This document shows positions 8,466-17,699 of a stretch of DNA of 64,000 nt, piece after piece. Numbering within the stretch: the first letter of the stretch is position 1; every line of letters begins with the position of its first letter. Made by a program: the position numbers and the translations under genes. The DNA is from Tabrizicola fusiformis (GTDB lineage: Bacteria; Pseudomonadota; Alphaproteobacteria; Rhodobacterales; Rhodobacteraceae). Below the pieces are notes generated by a model. That model saw only the letters and a program-made list of their open reading frames with translations, ran no database searches and was not told where the DNA came from. The stretch covers positions 464,506-528,505 of the forward strand of contig NZ_JABUHN010000001.1 of assembly GCF_013328815.1 (NCBI RefSeq). Reading direction: 5' to 3'.

Positions 8466-9275
8466 CTAATGCGCCGGGGCAGAGACGCCATCAAGCAGGC
8501 TGCGCCCGCCATCCACCACCAGAACCTGCCCGGTCACGAAGGCAGCGGCGTCAGAGGCAAGGTATTGCACCGTCTCGACGATTTCGGTTGCCGGGGCGAT
8601 GCGGCCCAGCGGCGTCGCGGACTCGATCGCGGGGCGCCAGCCGGGTTCTTCGCGCAAGAGGTTTTGCAGGCTGGCCGACATCACCGACCCCAGCGAGACC
8701 GCATTCACCCGGATGCGTTTCGGCGCCAGTGTCAGGGCCAGCGCACGGGTCATCTGTTCGACCGCGGCGCAAGAGATGGAATAGCCCATCAGCGTGGACA
8801 GCGTGCGCTGCGAGGTGATCGACGACAGGTTGATGATGGTGCCCGCCATGGCCGTGGTGTCTTCGTCGCGTTCGGCCTGCTGGATCATGCGCTTGGCCGT
8901 CATCTGCGACACGCGCAGCGCGGTCATCAGGTTCTGTTGCAGCATATCCTCGACGCAATCGGCGCCCAGCATCATCGGGTCCGAGCGTTTCATCACGCGC
9001 GAGGCATTGACCAGAATATCCACCCGGTCAAAGGCGTCGATGGTGGCGGAAAGCAGGTTGGTGATGGCCAGCTTTTCGCGCAGGTCACCTGCGAACATCC
9101 GCACGGCGCCTTCGCTGCGGGCCTCGTCGCCGATTTCGGCCTCAAGCTTGCCTTCGTCCATGTCGGCGAACATCACGCGGGCACCGCGGTCAAGGAAATG
9201 GCGGGCGATGGCAAGGCCAATCCCGTTGGCCGCGCCGGTAACAATGGCGGTCTTGCCGGTGATCGAAAAGGACAT
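8466..9275 (-). CDS. short-chain dehydrogenase/reductase lacking the catalytic lysine
   Basis: 269 residues with an SDR Rossmann fold: TGAANGIG cofactor loop (13-20), Asp38/Asp40 after strand 2 (favouring NAD), IINLSSI with the active-site Ser, and Tyr165 in GYSISCAAVEQ. The canonical YxxxK lysine is Cys169 (codon TGC, read directly), and the usual NNAG motif is VNAS. The C-terminus GQVLVVDGG is standard. Without the Lys, normal reductase chemistry should be impaired, so it may be a non-catalytic or altered member. It lies 15 bases downstream of the rsmC-like gene on the same strand. Confidence 0.88.
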   Translation of the reverse strand: MSFSITGKTAIVTGAANGIGLAIARHFLDRGARVMFADMDEGKLEAEIGDEARSEGAVRMFAGDLREKLAITNLLSATIDAFDRVDILVNASRVMKRSDPMMLGADCVEDMLQQNLMTALRVSQMTAKRMIQQAERDEDTTAMAGTIINLSSITSQRTLSTLMGYSISCAAVEQMTRALALTLAPKRIRVNAVSLGSVMSASLQNLLREEPGWRPAIESATPLGRIAPATEIVETVQYLASDAAAFVTGQVLVVDGGRSLLDGVSAPAH

Positions 9276-9290
9276 CGGAGGTCTCCGGTT

Positions 9291-10274
9291 TCAGCGCGCC
9301 CGGATCGGCAGGGCAGCGCGGGTCAGCCTGAAGGCGGCGTCGCCGCCAATCTCCTCGACCTGACGGAAGAGGATGGTGAGGCTGCGATCATAGGGCAGAT
9401 GGCGGTTGGCCACCAGCCAGAGGCTGCCCGAGGGGGTCAGGTAACGGTGGGCGGCGCGGATGAACGCCTCGCCCAAGGCAGGATCGGGCGCGCGGCCGGT
9501 GTGAAACGGCGGGTTCATCACCACCGCATCCCAGAGTTTGGAGGGCTTGAAGGCGGGGACATCGGCCCAATGGAACCGCGCCCGCGGGTCTGGCAGGTTC
9601 ACCTTTGCACAGGCCAGCGCCTCGGCCTCGGCCTCGACCAGATCCAGTTCGGCCACGCCGTCGCGTGCGAGGATGGCACGCGACAGACAACCCCAGCCGG
9701 CGCCCAGATCGGCCACCCTTGGGGGCAGTCGGGCGGGAAGCGCCGCCGCCAGCAGGGCCGAGCCACGATCCGGCCCATCGGCGGAAAAACAGAAGGGGCC
9801 GGTGGTAAAGCCTTCGACCTGCCGGGGCTGCGCGGCCCAGCCTGCCGGGGGCGGGGCAGCGCGCAACACCACCGCCTTGCCATGGGCTTTGGACAGAACC
9901 TCACCCATCAGCAGCCCTTCGGCGCGACAGGTTTTGATGATCGCCTCGATCCCGTCGGTCTTTTGCCCGTCCAAGAGCAGGGGCGCGCCGGGGGGCAGGG
10001 CGGCCAGCCCTTCGGCCAGCAGGGCAAGGGCAGCGGCGCGGGCGCGTGGCAGGCAGACCACGGCAGCGGCAAAGGGGCCGTCGCCGCTGGTCGCATAGCC
10101 TGCCTTCTGAAAGTGGTGAAAATCCGGGCGAAAGCCGGTGCGCACCACCACGCGGTCGCGCGGCAGGGGCGACAGATCGTCACCGGCGCGGGGGCGCAAC
10201 ACCAGAATGCCGCCCGCGGGCGGCAGCACCAAGGCACCCTCGTTCAGCGCCAGTTCAAGCCGCGCGGCCAGCAT
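9291..10274 (-). CDS. RsmC-like class I SAM-dependent rRNA methyltransferase
   Basis: 327 residues. The C-terminal half has the SAM-binding motif VADLGAGWGCLSRA and the catalytic NPPFHTGR, which is the N-P-P-F signature of guanine-N2 methyltransferases such as RsmC (16S rRNA m2G1207). The N-terminal half is a degenerate, non-catalytic methyltransferase-like domain, as in RsmC/RlmG, which are two-domain proteins of similar length. RsmC is the likeliest identity, but RlmG-type specificity cannot be excluded. Confidence 0.85.
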   Translation of the reverse strand: MLAARLELALNEGALVLPPAGGILVLRPRAGDDLSPLPRDRVVVRTGFRPDFHHFQKAGYATSGDGPFAAAVVCLPRARAAALALLAEGLAALPPGAPLLLDGQKTDGIEAIIKTCRAEGLLMGEVLSKAHGKAVVLRAAPPPAGWAAQPRQVEGFTTGPFCFSADGPDRGSALLAAALPARLPPRVADLGAGWGCLSRAILARDGVAELDLVEAEAEALACAKVNLPDPRARFHWADVPAFKPSKLWDAVVMNPPFHTGRAPDPALGEAFIRAAHRYLTPSGSLWLVANRHLPYDRSLTILFRQVEEIGGDAAFRLTRAALPIRAR

Positions 10275-10289
10275 CGCCCGACCCCGCGC

Positions 10290-10619
10290 CTATTCCTTTT
10301 CCATGGTGCATTGCAGCGGATGCTGATGCCGGCGGGCGAAATCCATCACCTGCGCCACCTTGGTTTCGGCGATCTCAAAGCTGAAGACACCGACAACCGC
10401 CAGCCCCTTCTTATGCACCGTCAGCATGATTTCAAAGGCTTGCGCGTGGTTCAGGCCAAAGAACCGTTCCAGCACATGCACCACGAATTCCATCGGCGTA
10501 TAGTCGTCATTCAGCAGCATCACCTTGTAAAGCGGCGGGCGCTGGGTGCGCGTCTTGGTCTTGGTCAACAGCGAGGTGTCGTCGCCGGGGCCATTGGGGC
10601 CAGAGGACTTGTCAGACAT
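10290..10619 (-). CDS. clpS: ATP-dependent Clp protease adaptor ClpS
   Basis: 109 residues starting [10 protein letters not shown], chosen over an upstream extension of low-quality sequence. The core matches Clp[18 protein letters not shown] (N-degron pocket with the N-D-D-Y-T-P-M-E-F signature), [17 protein letters not shown] and a C-terminal [15 protein letters not shown]. ClpS delivers N-end-rule substrates to ClpAP. The expected clpA is not in the window. It is divergent from the HAD phosphatase gene. Confidence 0.96.
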   Translation of the reverse strand: MSDKSSGPNGPGDDTSLLTKTKTRTQRPPLYKVMLLNDDYTPMEFVVHVLERFFGLNHAQAFEIMLTVHKKGLAVVGVFSFEIAETKVAQVMDFARRHQHPLQCTMEKE

Positions 10620-10750
10620 GACGGGTGCGCGCAGGGGCAAGGAAACCTCGCAAGGGGATTCGGAAACATCAGGGTTGCCGCGCACTATAGCGGATTTCCG
10701 GCTTGCGAAAAGGCCCCGGGCGGAACAGCTTGCCCGCAAAGGAGGAATCC

Positions 10751-11458
10751 ATGCTGACCACCATCGGATTCGATGCCGACGATACGCTTTGGCAGAACGA
10801 GAGCTTCTTTCGCCTGACGCAGGAGCGGTTCACCACCCTGCTGGCCGACCATGCTGCGCCGGACCATTTGCAGGCCCGGCTTCTGGCGGCCGAGCGGCGC
10901 AATCTGGGCCACTACGGTTTTGGTGTGAAAGGCTTCACCCTGTCGATGATCGAAACCGCCGTCGAGGTGACCGAAGGCCGGGTGCCCGCCCGGGTGATCG
11001 GCGAGATTCTGGCGGCGGGGCGCGAGATGCTGGAGCATCCGATCCACCTTCTGCCCCATGCCCGCGCCGCCGTGACCACCCTTGCGGCGGAATACCGGGT
11101 GCTTCTGGTGACCAAGGGCGACCTTCTGGATCAAGAGCGAAAACTGGCGCAATCGGGCCTTGGCGATCTGTTCGACGGGGTGGAAATCGTCTCGAACAAG
11201 ACACCGGAAATCTACAAGCTGGTCTTTGCCCGCCACGGCACCGGCGCCGATCAGGGGATGATGGTGGGCAACTCGCTCAAATCCGATGTGCTGCCGATGC
11301 TGGCGGCGGGCGGCTGGGGCGTGCATGTGCCGCATGAAATGACATGGGAGCTGGAAGCCGCCGATGCGCCACGCGGCGATGGCCGCTTTCACGACCTGAC
11401 CGACCTGTCGCAATTGCCCGATCTTGTGGGCCGGGTCGCCGCCACCCACCAGACCTAG
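10751..11458 (+). CDS. HAD-superfamily hydrolase
   Basis: 235 residues. HAD motif I is FDADDTLW (Asp8, Asp10), motif II is LLVTKGD and motif III/IV region is [12 protein letters not shown] very strong ribosome site (AAAGGAGG) precedes this ATG, which decided the start. HAD phosphatases of this subfamily dephosphorylate small metabolites such as nucleotides or sugar phosphates; the substrate is unknown. It is divergent from clpS. Confidence 0.88.
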   Translation: MLTTIGFDADDTLWQNESFFRLTQERFTTLLADHAAPDHLQARLLAAERRNLGHYGFGVKGFTLSMIETAVEVTEGRVPARVIGEILAAGREMLEHPIHLLPHARAAVTTLAAEYRVLLVTKGDLLDQERKLAQSGLGDLFDGVEIVSNKTPEIYKLVFARHGTGADQGMMVGNSLKSDVLPMLAAGGWGVHVPHEMTWELEAADAPRGDGRFHDLTDLSQLPDLVGRVAATHQT

Positions 11459-11609
11459 GGGGCGGGCAGGGGATGTCACCGGAATCCCGCTGTGAAGAAA
11501 ATTCGTAAAGCCTTTGAATGGAAGGGGTTTTCCGACAATTTCCTTCATGCTAGCATTCCTCTCGCAAAGAAGGCTCCCGTTGAATGAGGAGCTGCAAGAG
11601 GCAGAGCAG

Positions 11610-13205
11610 ATGACTGGGACAGTGGCGCACCTGCGGGGGCAATCCATTCGCAATTTCCTGTTTCTCGTGGCGCTCACGCTGATCGCAGCCTGTGGTGGTC
11701 CGCGCGAATCGAACGCCGCCCCGCCCTATGCCGCCCATGTCATGGATGCCCGCACCGGCGAGACGCTTTATGCCGAGAATGCCGATACGCGGCTGCACCC
11801 GGCCTCGCTGACCAAGATGATGACGCTTTACATCACCTTTGAAGAGATCGAGCGCGGCAATCTCTCGCTTGATACCATGGTCACGGTGTCGAAGAATGCC
11901 GCGGCGCAGCCGCCTTCGCGCCTTGGACTGAAGGCCGGGCAGAAGATTCAGGTGCGCTATCTGATCCGGGCGGCGGCGGTCAAATCGGCCAATGACGCGG
12001 CGGCGGCGCTGGGCGATTTCATCGGCGGTAATCAGGAAAAATTCGCCAACCGCATGACCCGCACCGCCAAGGCGCTGGGCATGAAGAACACGACCTTCAA
12101 GAATGCCAACGGGCTGACGGCCTCGGGGCATCTGTCCACAGCGCGCGACATGTCTGTGCTGGGGCGGCATCTGTTCTATGATTTTCCGCAGTATTACAAC
12201 ATCTTCTCGCGCCGCTCGACCGATGCGGGGCTGGCCACGGTGAACAACACCAACCGCCGCTTTCTGGACAAATACGACGGCGCCGACGGCATCAAGACCG
12301 GCTATACGGTGGCGGCCGGCTTCAACCTGACGGCTTCGGCTGAACGGGGCGGGGTCCGCATCATTGCGACCGTTTTCGGCGGCAGCTCGACCGACAACCG
12401 CAATGCCAAGATGGCCGATCTTCTGGATCTCGGCTTCCGCAAGGCCAAGCGCAACGTGCAGGAAGTGCCGCCGGTGATCGCGGCCCCTGCGGATAACGAA
12501 CTGGTGGCCGAGGCCGCGCCCGATGATGGCCTGCCCGAGGTCGAAGGCGGCGCGGGCAAGACGCTGCGGCTGGTGACGGCGGTGGCAAATTCGCCCCGGC
12601 CGCTGGCCCGCCCGAATGCCGAAACGGTTGCCGCCGCCGGGCAGGTCGTGGCCTCGATTGCCGATGATATCGCGGGGGCTGTGGCCGAAGCCAATGCCGC
12701 GCCGCCGCCCGAAGGCACGCTTGAGGCGCAGCAACTTGCACTGGCCGAAATGCCGACCGATGTCGAGGCGCTGTCTGCCGCCGGTGCCGCCGCCGCGCCA
12801 GAGCCGCTGACCATCACCGCCAAAACCGTGGCAAGCCCGGTCACGCTGGTTGAATCCGCGCCCCGCCCGCCGAAACGCCGCGCGCCGATCTATGACGAAG
12901 CGCCGGTCGAAGAGGCCGTCGCCATGGCCGAACCCGCGGGCGAGGTGATCACCCGCGTCTCCACCTCGGGCGGGCGGCATTGGGGCATCAACGTGGGGCG
13001 TTTCAACACCTGGGGCGAGGCGGACCGCGCCCTGATGAAGACCCAACTGGCCGAAAGCGCCACGCTGGGCCAAAGCCTGCGCAAGGTCACCCAGAAGGGC
13101 GGTGGTTTTGACGCCAACTTCCTTGGCCTTGGTCAGGACGAGGCGGAACGTGCCTGTGCGCAGTTGCAGGCGCGCGGCGTGCAGTGCTTCACGATGGGGC
13201 CGTAA
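11610..13205 (+). CDS. D-alanyl-D-alanine carboxypeptidase (S11) with C-terminal SPOR domain
   Basis: About 531 residues. The penicillin-binding triad is complete: SLTK with Ser66 and Lys69, Ser126-Ala-Asn128 and Lys229-Thr-Gly. A long Ala/Pro-rich low-complexity linker (about 300-450) leads to a SPOR peptidoglycan-binding domain (about 450-531, GINVGRFNTWGEADRAL to GVQCFTMGP). It trims pentapeptide stems, and the SPOR domain would place it at septal denuded glycan. The N-terminal hydrophobic segment ends LIAACGG, which can be read as a lipobox (Cys28) or an ordinary signal peptide. The start is uncertain, as further upstream ATGs exist. Confidence 0.9.
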   Translation: MTGTVAHLRGQSIRNFLFLVALTLIAACGGPRESNAAPPYAAHVMDARTGETLYAENADTRLHPASLTKMMTLYITFEEIERGNLSLDTMVTVSKNAAAQPPSRLGLKAGQKIQVRYLIRAAAVKSANDAAAALGDFIGGNQEKFANRMTRTAKALGMKNTTFKNANGLTASGHLSTARDMSVLGRHLFYDFPQYYNIFSRRSTDAGLATVNNTNRRFLDKYDGADGIKTGYTVAAGFNLTASAERGGVRIIATVFGGSSTDNRNAKMADLLDLGFRKAKRNVQEVPPVIAAPADNELVAEAAPDDGLPEVEGGAGKTLRLVTAVANSPRPLARPNAETVAAAGQVVASIADDIAGAVAEANAAPPPEGTLEAQQLALAEMPTDVEALSAAGAAAAPEPLTITAKTVASPVTLVESAPRPPKRRAPIYDEAPVEEAVAMAEPAGEVITRVSTSGGRHWGINVGRFNTWGEADRALMKTQLAESATLGQSLRKVTQKGGGFDANFLGLGQDEAERACAQLQARGVQCFTMGP

Positions 13206-13206
13206 G

Positions 13207-13887
13207 ATGCCGGATTATGTTCTGCCGCCGCCGCCGGTCGTTTCGGTTCCGGTAGACGGCGACAGCCGCCGCTTTCCGGTGCGCCGCATCTTCTGTGTCG
13301 GGCGCAATTATGCCGAACATGCCCGCGAGATGGGCGGCAACCCGGATGCCGAACCGCCGTTCTTCTTCACCAAGCCCGCCGATGCCGTGGTGGAAAGCGG
13401 CGCGGTTCTGCCCTTTCCGGTGGCAACCGCCGATCTGCACCACGAGGCGGAACTGGTGGTGGCGCTGGGTGCCGGGGGGGCCTTTGTTCCCACAGATGCG
13501 GCGCTGTCGCTGGTCTGGGGCTATGCGGCGGGCAATGACCTGACCCGACGCGATTTGCAAGCCGAAGCCAAGGCCGCGCGGCGGCCTTGGGATATGTCGA
13601 AGGGGTTTGACGCCTCGGCGGTGCTGGGGGCGATCCGCCCCGGTTCGGCGGTGCCGCAGGGCCGTATCCGTTGCCGTGTGGACGGGCGGGTGACGCAGGA
13701 TGCCGACCTGTCCGAGATGATCTGGCCGGTGGCGGGCATCATCGCCCATCTGTCGCGGCTTGTGACACTGGCACCGGGCGATCTGATCTTTACCGGCACG
13801 CCTGCCGGGGTGGGCCCGATTTCCGCGCGGCAGACCTGTGTGGTCGAGGTCGAAGGGCTGGCTCCGGCTGCGGTGTCGTTCCGGTAA
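13207..13887 (+). CDS. fumarylacetoacetate hydrolase family protein
   Basis: 226 residues. The FAH fold is visible in FCVGRNYAEHAREMGG, PFFFTKPADAVV, the metal-binding HHEAELVVALG (two Glu-type ligands) and GDLIFTGTPAGVGP at the C-terminus. Short FAH proteins of this size are usually acylpyruvate hydrolases or oxaloacetate decarboxylases in aromatic or dicarboxylate metabolism. The ATG follows the DD-carboxypeptidase stop by one base, so it is translationally coupled. Its stop abuts the stop of the convergent YcjF gene with no base between. Confidence 0.9.
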   Translation: MPDYVLPPPPVVSVPVDGDSRRFPVRRIFCVGRNYAEHAREMGGNPDAEPPFFFTKPADAVVESGAVLPFPVATADLHHEAELVVALGAGGAFVPTDAALSLVWGYAAGNDLTRRDLQAEAKAARRPWDMSKGFDASAVLGAIRPGSAVPQGRIRCRVDGRVTQDADLSEMIWPVAGIIAHLSRLVTLAPGDLIFTGTPAGVGPISARQTCVVEVEGLAPAAVSFR

Positions 13888-14919
13888 TCAGCGCGGCTCT
13901 TCCGCCTTGGCGCGGGCGAGAAATCCGGCCAGAGCGCGGCTGGTGGTGGCCGTGGTGCCCGGCTTGTCCAGCGCGGCAAAGGGCAGCGGGCGGCAGGTCT
14001 CCATCGCGGCAAGACCGACACGGGCGGTCAGGGCGCCGTTCACCACCCCTTCGCCAAACCGCCGCGATAGCCGGCCCAGCACCCCGCCCGAAGCAAAGCT
14101 GCCCACCAGATCATCGGCCAGCGCCATGGCCCCGGCCCCCAGAAGCGCCGTGAAGACCCGCCGCAACAGGCGCAGGTTGCCAAGGGACGATGAGCGCCCG
14201 CCGTAGATTTCCGACAGCCGCCGGATCATCCGCAGGTTGGAATAAAGCGCCGTCGCCACATCGGCCAGCGCCATCGGCACCAGCGCCGTGACCATGGCCA
14301 CCTGCCGCGCCGCCGCCTCGACTTCGGCCAGCGCGGCGCGGTCCAAGGGGGCCATCACCTCGGTTTCCACCAGATCGAGCAGGGCATCGGCATCCATCAC
14401 CTCGCCCGCCCGCTCTTCCACCCGGGCAAGGCCCCAGCTTGCCTCGGGCCGCCCGGCGTAAAGCGCGGCAATTGCGGCCTTGACCCCCCGCGCTGCGGGC
14501 AAATCGGCAGCGGTGCGGGCCGCTTCGGCCCGGGCGCGCAGCCGGTCAATCCGCGCCATGCGGGCGAATCCCGCCGCCTCGCGCAGCGCCAGCAGCGCCA
14601 GAACCAGAACCGCCAGCCCGAAAAGACCGAAAGCCAGCCAGCCCAGCACCGTGTTCTGCGTGAAAAGCCGGGTGACGAAATCATAGGCCGCCACCGAGAT
14701 CACCAGCGAGAACAGCGCCCCGAACACCCAGCGCGCGAACCGGCCAAGGGCCGAACCGCGTCTTGTGGTCAGCGCCGCCGCCGTCTGCATAGCGCGGCCT
14801 TGCGGCATCGGATCGGGCGGCGCCTCGGCCAGACCGGGGTCGGCGGGGGCACTGTCATCAAGCTCGACCACGGCGGGGCCGCGCAGGCGGGGATTTTCGT
14901 CAGTCAGATGCAGGGTCAC
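13888..14919 (-). CDS. YcjF-like (TIGR01620/DUF697) inner-membrane protein
   Basis: 343 residues. There is a cytoplasmic N-terminal tail, two transmembrane helices (about 70-130, WVFGALFSLVISVAAYDFV and WLAFGLFGLAVLVLALLAL), and a C-terminal DUF697 region with hydrophobic helices. It is encoded immediately after YcjX. The start is GTG overlapping the YcjX stop (GTGA). YcjX/YcjF pairs are common in proteobacteria and stress-linked in enteric bacteria; the exact function is unknown. Confidence 0.88.
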   Translation of the reverse strand: MTLHLTDENPRLRGPAVVELDDSAPADPGLAEAPPDPMPQGRAMQTAAALTTRRGSALGRFARWVFGALFSLVISVAAYDFVTRLFTQNTVLGWLAFGLFGLAVLVLALLALREAAGFARMARIDRLRARAEAARTAADLPAARGVKAAIAALYAGRPEASWGLARVEERAGEVMDADALLDLVETEVMAPLDRAALAEVEAAARQVAMVTALVPMALADVATALYSNLRMIRRLSEIYGGRSSSLGNLRLLRRVFTALLGAGAMALADDLVGSFASGGVLGRLSRRFGEGVVNGALTARVGLAAMETCRPLPFAALDKPGTTATTSRALAGFLARAKAEEPR

Positions 14920-16319
14920 AGCCGGTCTCCGAACAGGAATTCCGCCGCCCGGTCCAGCCGGATATGCGGCGGGCCTTCACCGGGGCGAAGGCTGGCGCGG
15001 GCGGGGGCAAAGGCCATCAGCCCGTAATCGGCATCCAGCCATTGCGCCGCCCCCTCGCGCGCGGGCGACAGCAGGCGCAACGGGTCGGAAGGCAATTCGC
15101 CCGGATACATCACCGCCTGCTTGCCGGTATCGAGCAGCCGCCCCCGCACCGCCGGCAGATCGGCGCCGCCCTGTGGCAGCCGGTCTTCGACCGTGCAGCG
15201 CAGCCCGGCCAACGACAGGGCCATGGTGTCCGCCCCGGCAAAATCGGCGCGCGATTTCGCCTCGCGCAGAAGCGCCTCGGTGATGGCGGTCAGGGCAGGG
15301 TGCTGTTCGTGGTGCAGATGGTCGGCCTTGGTTGCGGCGAACAGGATCTTTTCCACCCGCTTGCCGCCCAGAAGCGCCGAAAGCCAGCCGTTCACCCCGG
15401 GGCGGAAGGCGGTCAGCACCTCGGCCAGCGTGCGCCGCAGATCCTCGATCGCCCAGGGGCCGTGATGGATGGCGCCCAGCACATCGGCCAGCACGATCTG
15501 CCGGTCCACCTTGGCGAAATGATCGCGGAAGAAGGGGCGCACCACGCGGTCCTTATAGGCCTCATAGCGCCGCGCCATCTCGCGCCAGAGGCAGCCGCGC
15601 GGGGTATGGGCCGGGCGGGGTAGAGGCGCAAAGGTCAGCACCGGGCTTCCCGCAAGATCGCCCGGCAAAAGGAACCGCCCCGGCGTGCAATCGGACCAGC
15701 CTTTGGCGCGGGCGGTGTGAAGATAGGTGGTGAAGAGGCCGGCAAGGTTCTGAATCTTGCCCTCATCCAGCGGCAGCGCCCCATCCTCGGCCCTTGCGGT
15801 GGCCATGAACCCCGCCGCCTCGGGGCGGCGGTCCAGCCGGGACAGCGTCGCCTCGGACCATTCGTCAAAGCTCTTGTCCATCAGCGCGAGGTCAAGAAGC
15901 CATTCCCCCGGATAATCGACGATATCCAGATGCAACGTGCGCGGCCCGCCAAAGCCGCCGAAAAAGCCCTTGGACCGCGTGCGGAACGACAGGCGCAATT
16001 CGCTGACGGCGCGGGTCGATTGCGGCCAGCGCGGATTGTCGCCGGTCATCGCCGCCAGATGGTCTTCATAGGCAAAGCGCGGCAGGGTGTCGTCGGGTTG
16101 CGGCTGCAGATAGACCGCCTCGATCCGGCCTTCGGTTGCGGCACGCAATTGCGGCATCCGACCCCGTTCCAGGAGATTGGCGACAAGGCCGGTGATGAAC
16201 ACCGTCTTGCCCGCCCGGCTCAGTCCGGTGACACCCAGCCGGATCACCGGCTCGAATGCCGGGCCGCCAAGTGCGCCCAGACTGCGGCCGATCCCGTCGG
16301 TAATGGCATTGAAAACCAA
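14916..16319 (-). CDS. YcjX-like P-loop ATPase (DUF463)
   Basis: 467 residues. The N-terminal P-loop GLSRAGKTVF is at residues 32-41 and LHLDIVDYPGEWLLDL is a Walker-B-like segment. IVLADVLGAIHHG and LFAATKADHLHHEQH (a TKAD specificity motif) identify the YcjX family of GTPase-like proteins. The first codon of the open frame is TTG, preceded by AAAGGGGG at suitable spacing; no better ATG exists before the P-loop, so I take TTG. It overlaps YcjF by 4 bases, forming a two-gene operon. Confidence 0.9.
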   Translation of the reverse strand: MVFNAITDGIGRSLGALGGPAFEPVIRLGVTGLSRAGKTVFITGLVANLLERGRMPQLRAATEGRIEAVYLQPQPDDTLPRFAYEDHLAAMTGDNPRWPQSTRAVSELRLSFRTRSKGFFGGFGGPRTLHLDIVDYPGEWLLDLALMDKSFDEWSEATLSRLDRRPEAAGFMATARAEDGALPLDEGKIQNLAGLFTTYLHTARAKGWSDCTPGRFLLPGDLAGSPVLTFAPLPRPAHTPRGCLWREMARRYEAYKDRVVRPFFRDHFAKVDRQIVLADVLGAIHHGPWAIEDLRRTLAEVLTAFRPGVNGWLSALLGGKRVEKILFAATKADHLHHEQHPALTAITEALLREAKSRADFAGADTMALSLAGLRCTVEDRLPQGGADLPAVRGRLLDTGKQAVMYPGELPSDPLRLLSPAREGAAQWLDADYGLMAFAPARASLRPGEGPPHIRLDRAAEFLFGDRL

Positions 16320-16414
16320 GGCGCGCCCCCTTTGACCGCCTCAAGATAGGCAGCCGGGCCGGGAAAGGGTAGGGGGGAATGGACAGCGCCGGGCGGGCAG
16401 GCTAACCCGGAGCC

Positions 16415-17188
16415 ATGCCAAGATATGCGCTGAAGATCGAATATGACGGTGGCCCCTTTGCCGGATGGCAGCGGCAGGCGCAGGGGCTGGCCTCGGTTCA
16501 GGGCGCTGTCGAAGCGGCGCTGGCGCGGCTTGAGCCCGGCCCCCATACCATCGCCGCCGCTGGGCGCACCGATGCCGGGGTCCATGCGCTGGGGCAGGTG
16601 GCGCATTGCGACCTTGCCCGCGACTGGGCGCCGTTCCGTCTGGGCGAGGCGCTGAACCATCACCTGCGCCCGGCGCCGGTTGCGGTGCTGGCGGTGGCGC
16701 AGGTGGAGGACGATTTCCACGCCCGGTTTTCGGCACGCGAGCGGCGTTATGTCTTTCGGCTGATCGCCCGCCGCGCGCCGGTCACGCATGACCGGGGCCG
16801 GGTCTGGCAGGTGCAGAACCCGCTGGATATCGACGCGATGCGGCAGGGCGCGGCGTATCTGGTCGGGCACCACGATTTCACCACCTTCCGCTCGACGCTT
16901 TGTCAGGCGAAAAGCCCGGTGAAATCGCTGGATGAAATCAGCATCGAGGAACTGCCCTATCCGGGCGGCATCGAATACCGGCTGTTTCTGCGGGCGCGGT
17001 CGTTCCTGCACAATCAGGTCCGCTCGATCACCGGCACGCTGGAGCGGGTGGGGGCAGGGGCCTGGCCGCCCGAACGGGTGGCCGAGGCGCTTGCAGCCCG
17101 CGACCGCGCCGCCTGCGGCCCGGTCTGCCCGCCGCAGGGGCTGTATCTGAGCGGGGTCGGCTATCCGGCCGATCCTTTCGCCGGCTGA
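16415..17188 (+). CDS. truA: tRNA pseudouridine(38-40) synthase TruA
   Basis: 257 residues, standard length. Contains [12 protein letters not shown] and the catalytic [14 protein letters not shown] with Asp53, RRYVFRLI, and the C-terminal [14 protein letters not shown]. It isomerises uridines 38-40 in tRNA anticodon arms. It is divergent from YcjX and followed after about 100 bases by a small membrane protein gene. Confidence 0.97.
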   Translation: MPRYALKIEYDGGPFAGWQRQAQGLASVQGAVEAALARLEPGPHTIAAAGRTDAGVHALGQVAHCDLARDWAPFRLGEALNHHLRPAPVAVLAVAQVEDDFHARFSARERRYVFRLIARRAPVTHDRGRVWQVQNPLDIDAMRQGAAYLVGHHDFTTFRSTLCQAKSPVKSLDEISIEELPYPGGIEYRLFLRARSFLHNQVRSITGTLERVGAGAWPPERVAEALAARDRAACGPVCPPQGLYLSGVGYPADPFAG

Positions 17189-17289
17189 TCCGGCGCGGGG
17201 GAGCAGACAGCCCCCTGCGACGATGCAACCGGGTGGACCGGCGGCGGGCTAAGGGCTACACCGGAAGGGCACAACCGGAGCCGCGCCCC

Positions 17290-17574
17290 ATGCCCCTGTC
17301 CGACCTTCTTCTCAGCCAGCTTGCCGACCCTTTCCGCATCGGGCTTCTCCTTGCCCTGATCGTGACCATGCAGCGCACGCGGGCGGCGACGGGCGTCTGG
17401 CTGCCGCTGGCGGCGGGGGCGCTGTTCGTGGCGGTGATCATCCCGGTCACGGCGCAGCGTGCGGGCTTGCCGCTGCCGCTCTGGCAGGTGGTGGCGGTGG
17501 GGGTGGTGGCGAATGTCATCCTGCTCGCCATCGCGCTGGCGGCATGGGAAGCCTATCGGCGCCTGCGCGGCTGA
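17290..17574 (+). CDS. small inner-membrane protein of unknown function
   Basis: 94 residues with three hydrophobic segments (about 15-30, 38-57 and 67-87) and a basic C-terminus (EAYRRLRG), suggesting a cytoplasmic tail by the positive-inside rule. An in-frame extension to 17233 lacks hydrophobicity, so I chose the ATG at 17290. No family recognised. A strong hairpin terminator follows. Confidence 0.7.
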   Translation: MPLSDLLLSQLADPFRIGLLLALIVTMQRTRAATGVWLPLAAGALFVAVIIPVTAQRAGLPLPLWQVVAVGVVANVILLAIALAAWEAYRRLRG

Positions 17575-17594
17575 TCTTTTCGGACAAGGCAGAC

Positions 17595-17624
17595 GCCGCC
17601 CCGGACCCTCCGCGGGCGGCTTTT
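17595..17624 (+). terminator. intrinsic terminator
   Basis: GCCGCCC-CGGA pairs with TCCG-C-GGGCGGC (11 paired bases with one bulge) and is followed by TTTT, 20 bases after the stop of the small membrane protein gene on the plus strand. Confidence 0.75.
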
Positions 17625-17646
17625 CCATGGGTGGGCCGGACCAATG

Positions 17647-17680
17647 AAAAGGGCCGGGGTGTTGGCACCCCGGCCCTTCT
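17647..17680 (-). terminator. intrinsic terminator of the acs-adk-MFS operon
   Basis: A perfect 11-bp stem (GGGCCGGGGTG with CACCCCGGCCC) has a 4-base loop. On the minus strand it is followed by TTTT, about 20 bases beyond the MFS stop. The plus-strand side has only a short T-run, so the main direction is minus. Confidence 0.8.
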
Positions 17681-17699
17681 GCTTCCATCTTGTGACCGA

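Noticed and set aside
8469..10757. Very long open frame on the plus strand antisense to the SDR, RsmC-like and clpS genes
   Set aside because: It runs opposite to three well-recognised genes and its translation is Gly/Arg/His-rich without any family pattern. Antisense frames stay open by chance in such GC-rich DNA.
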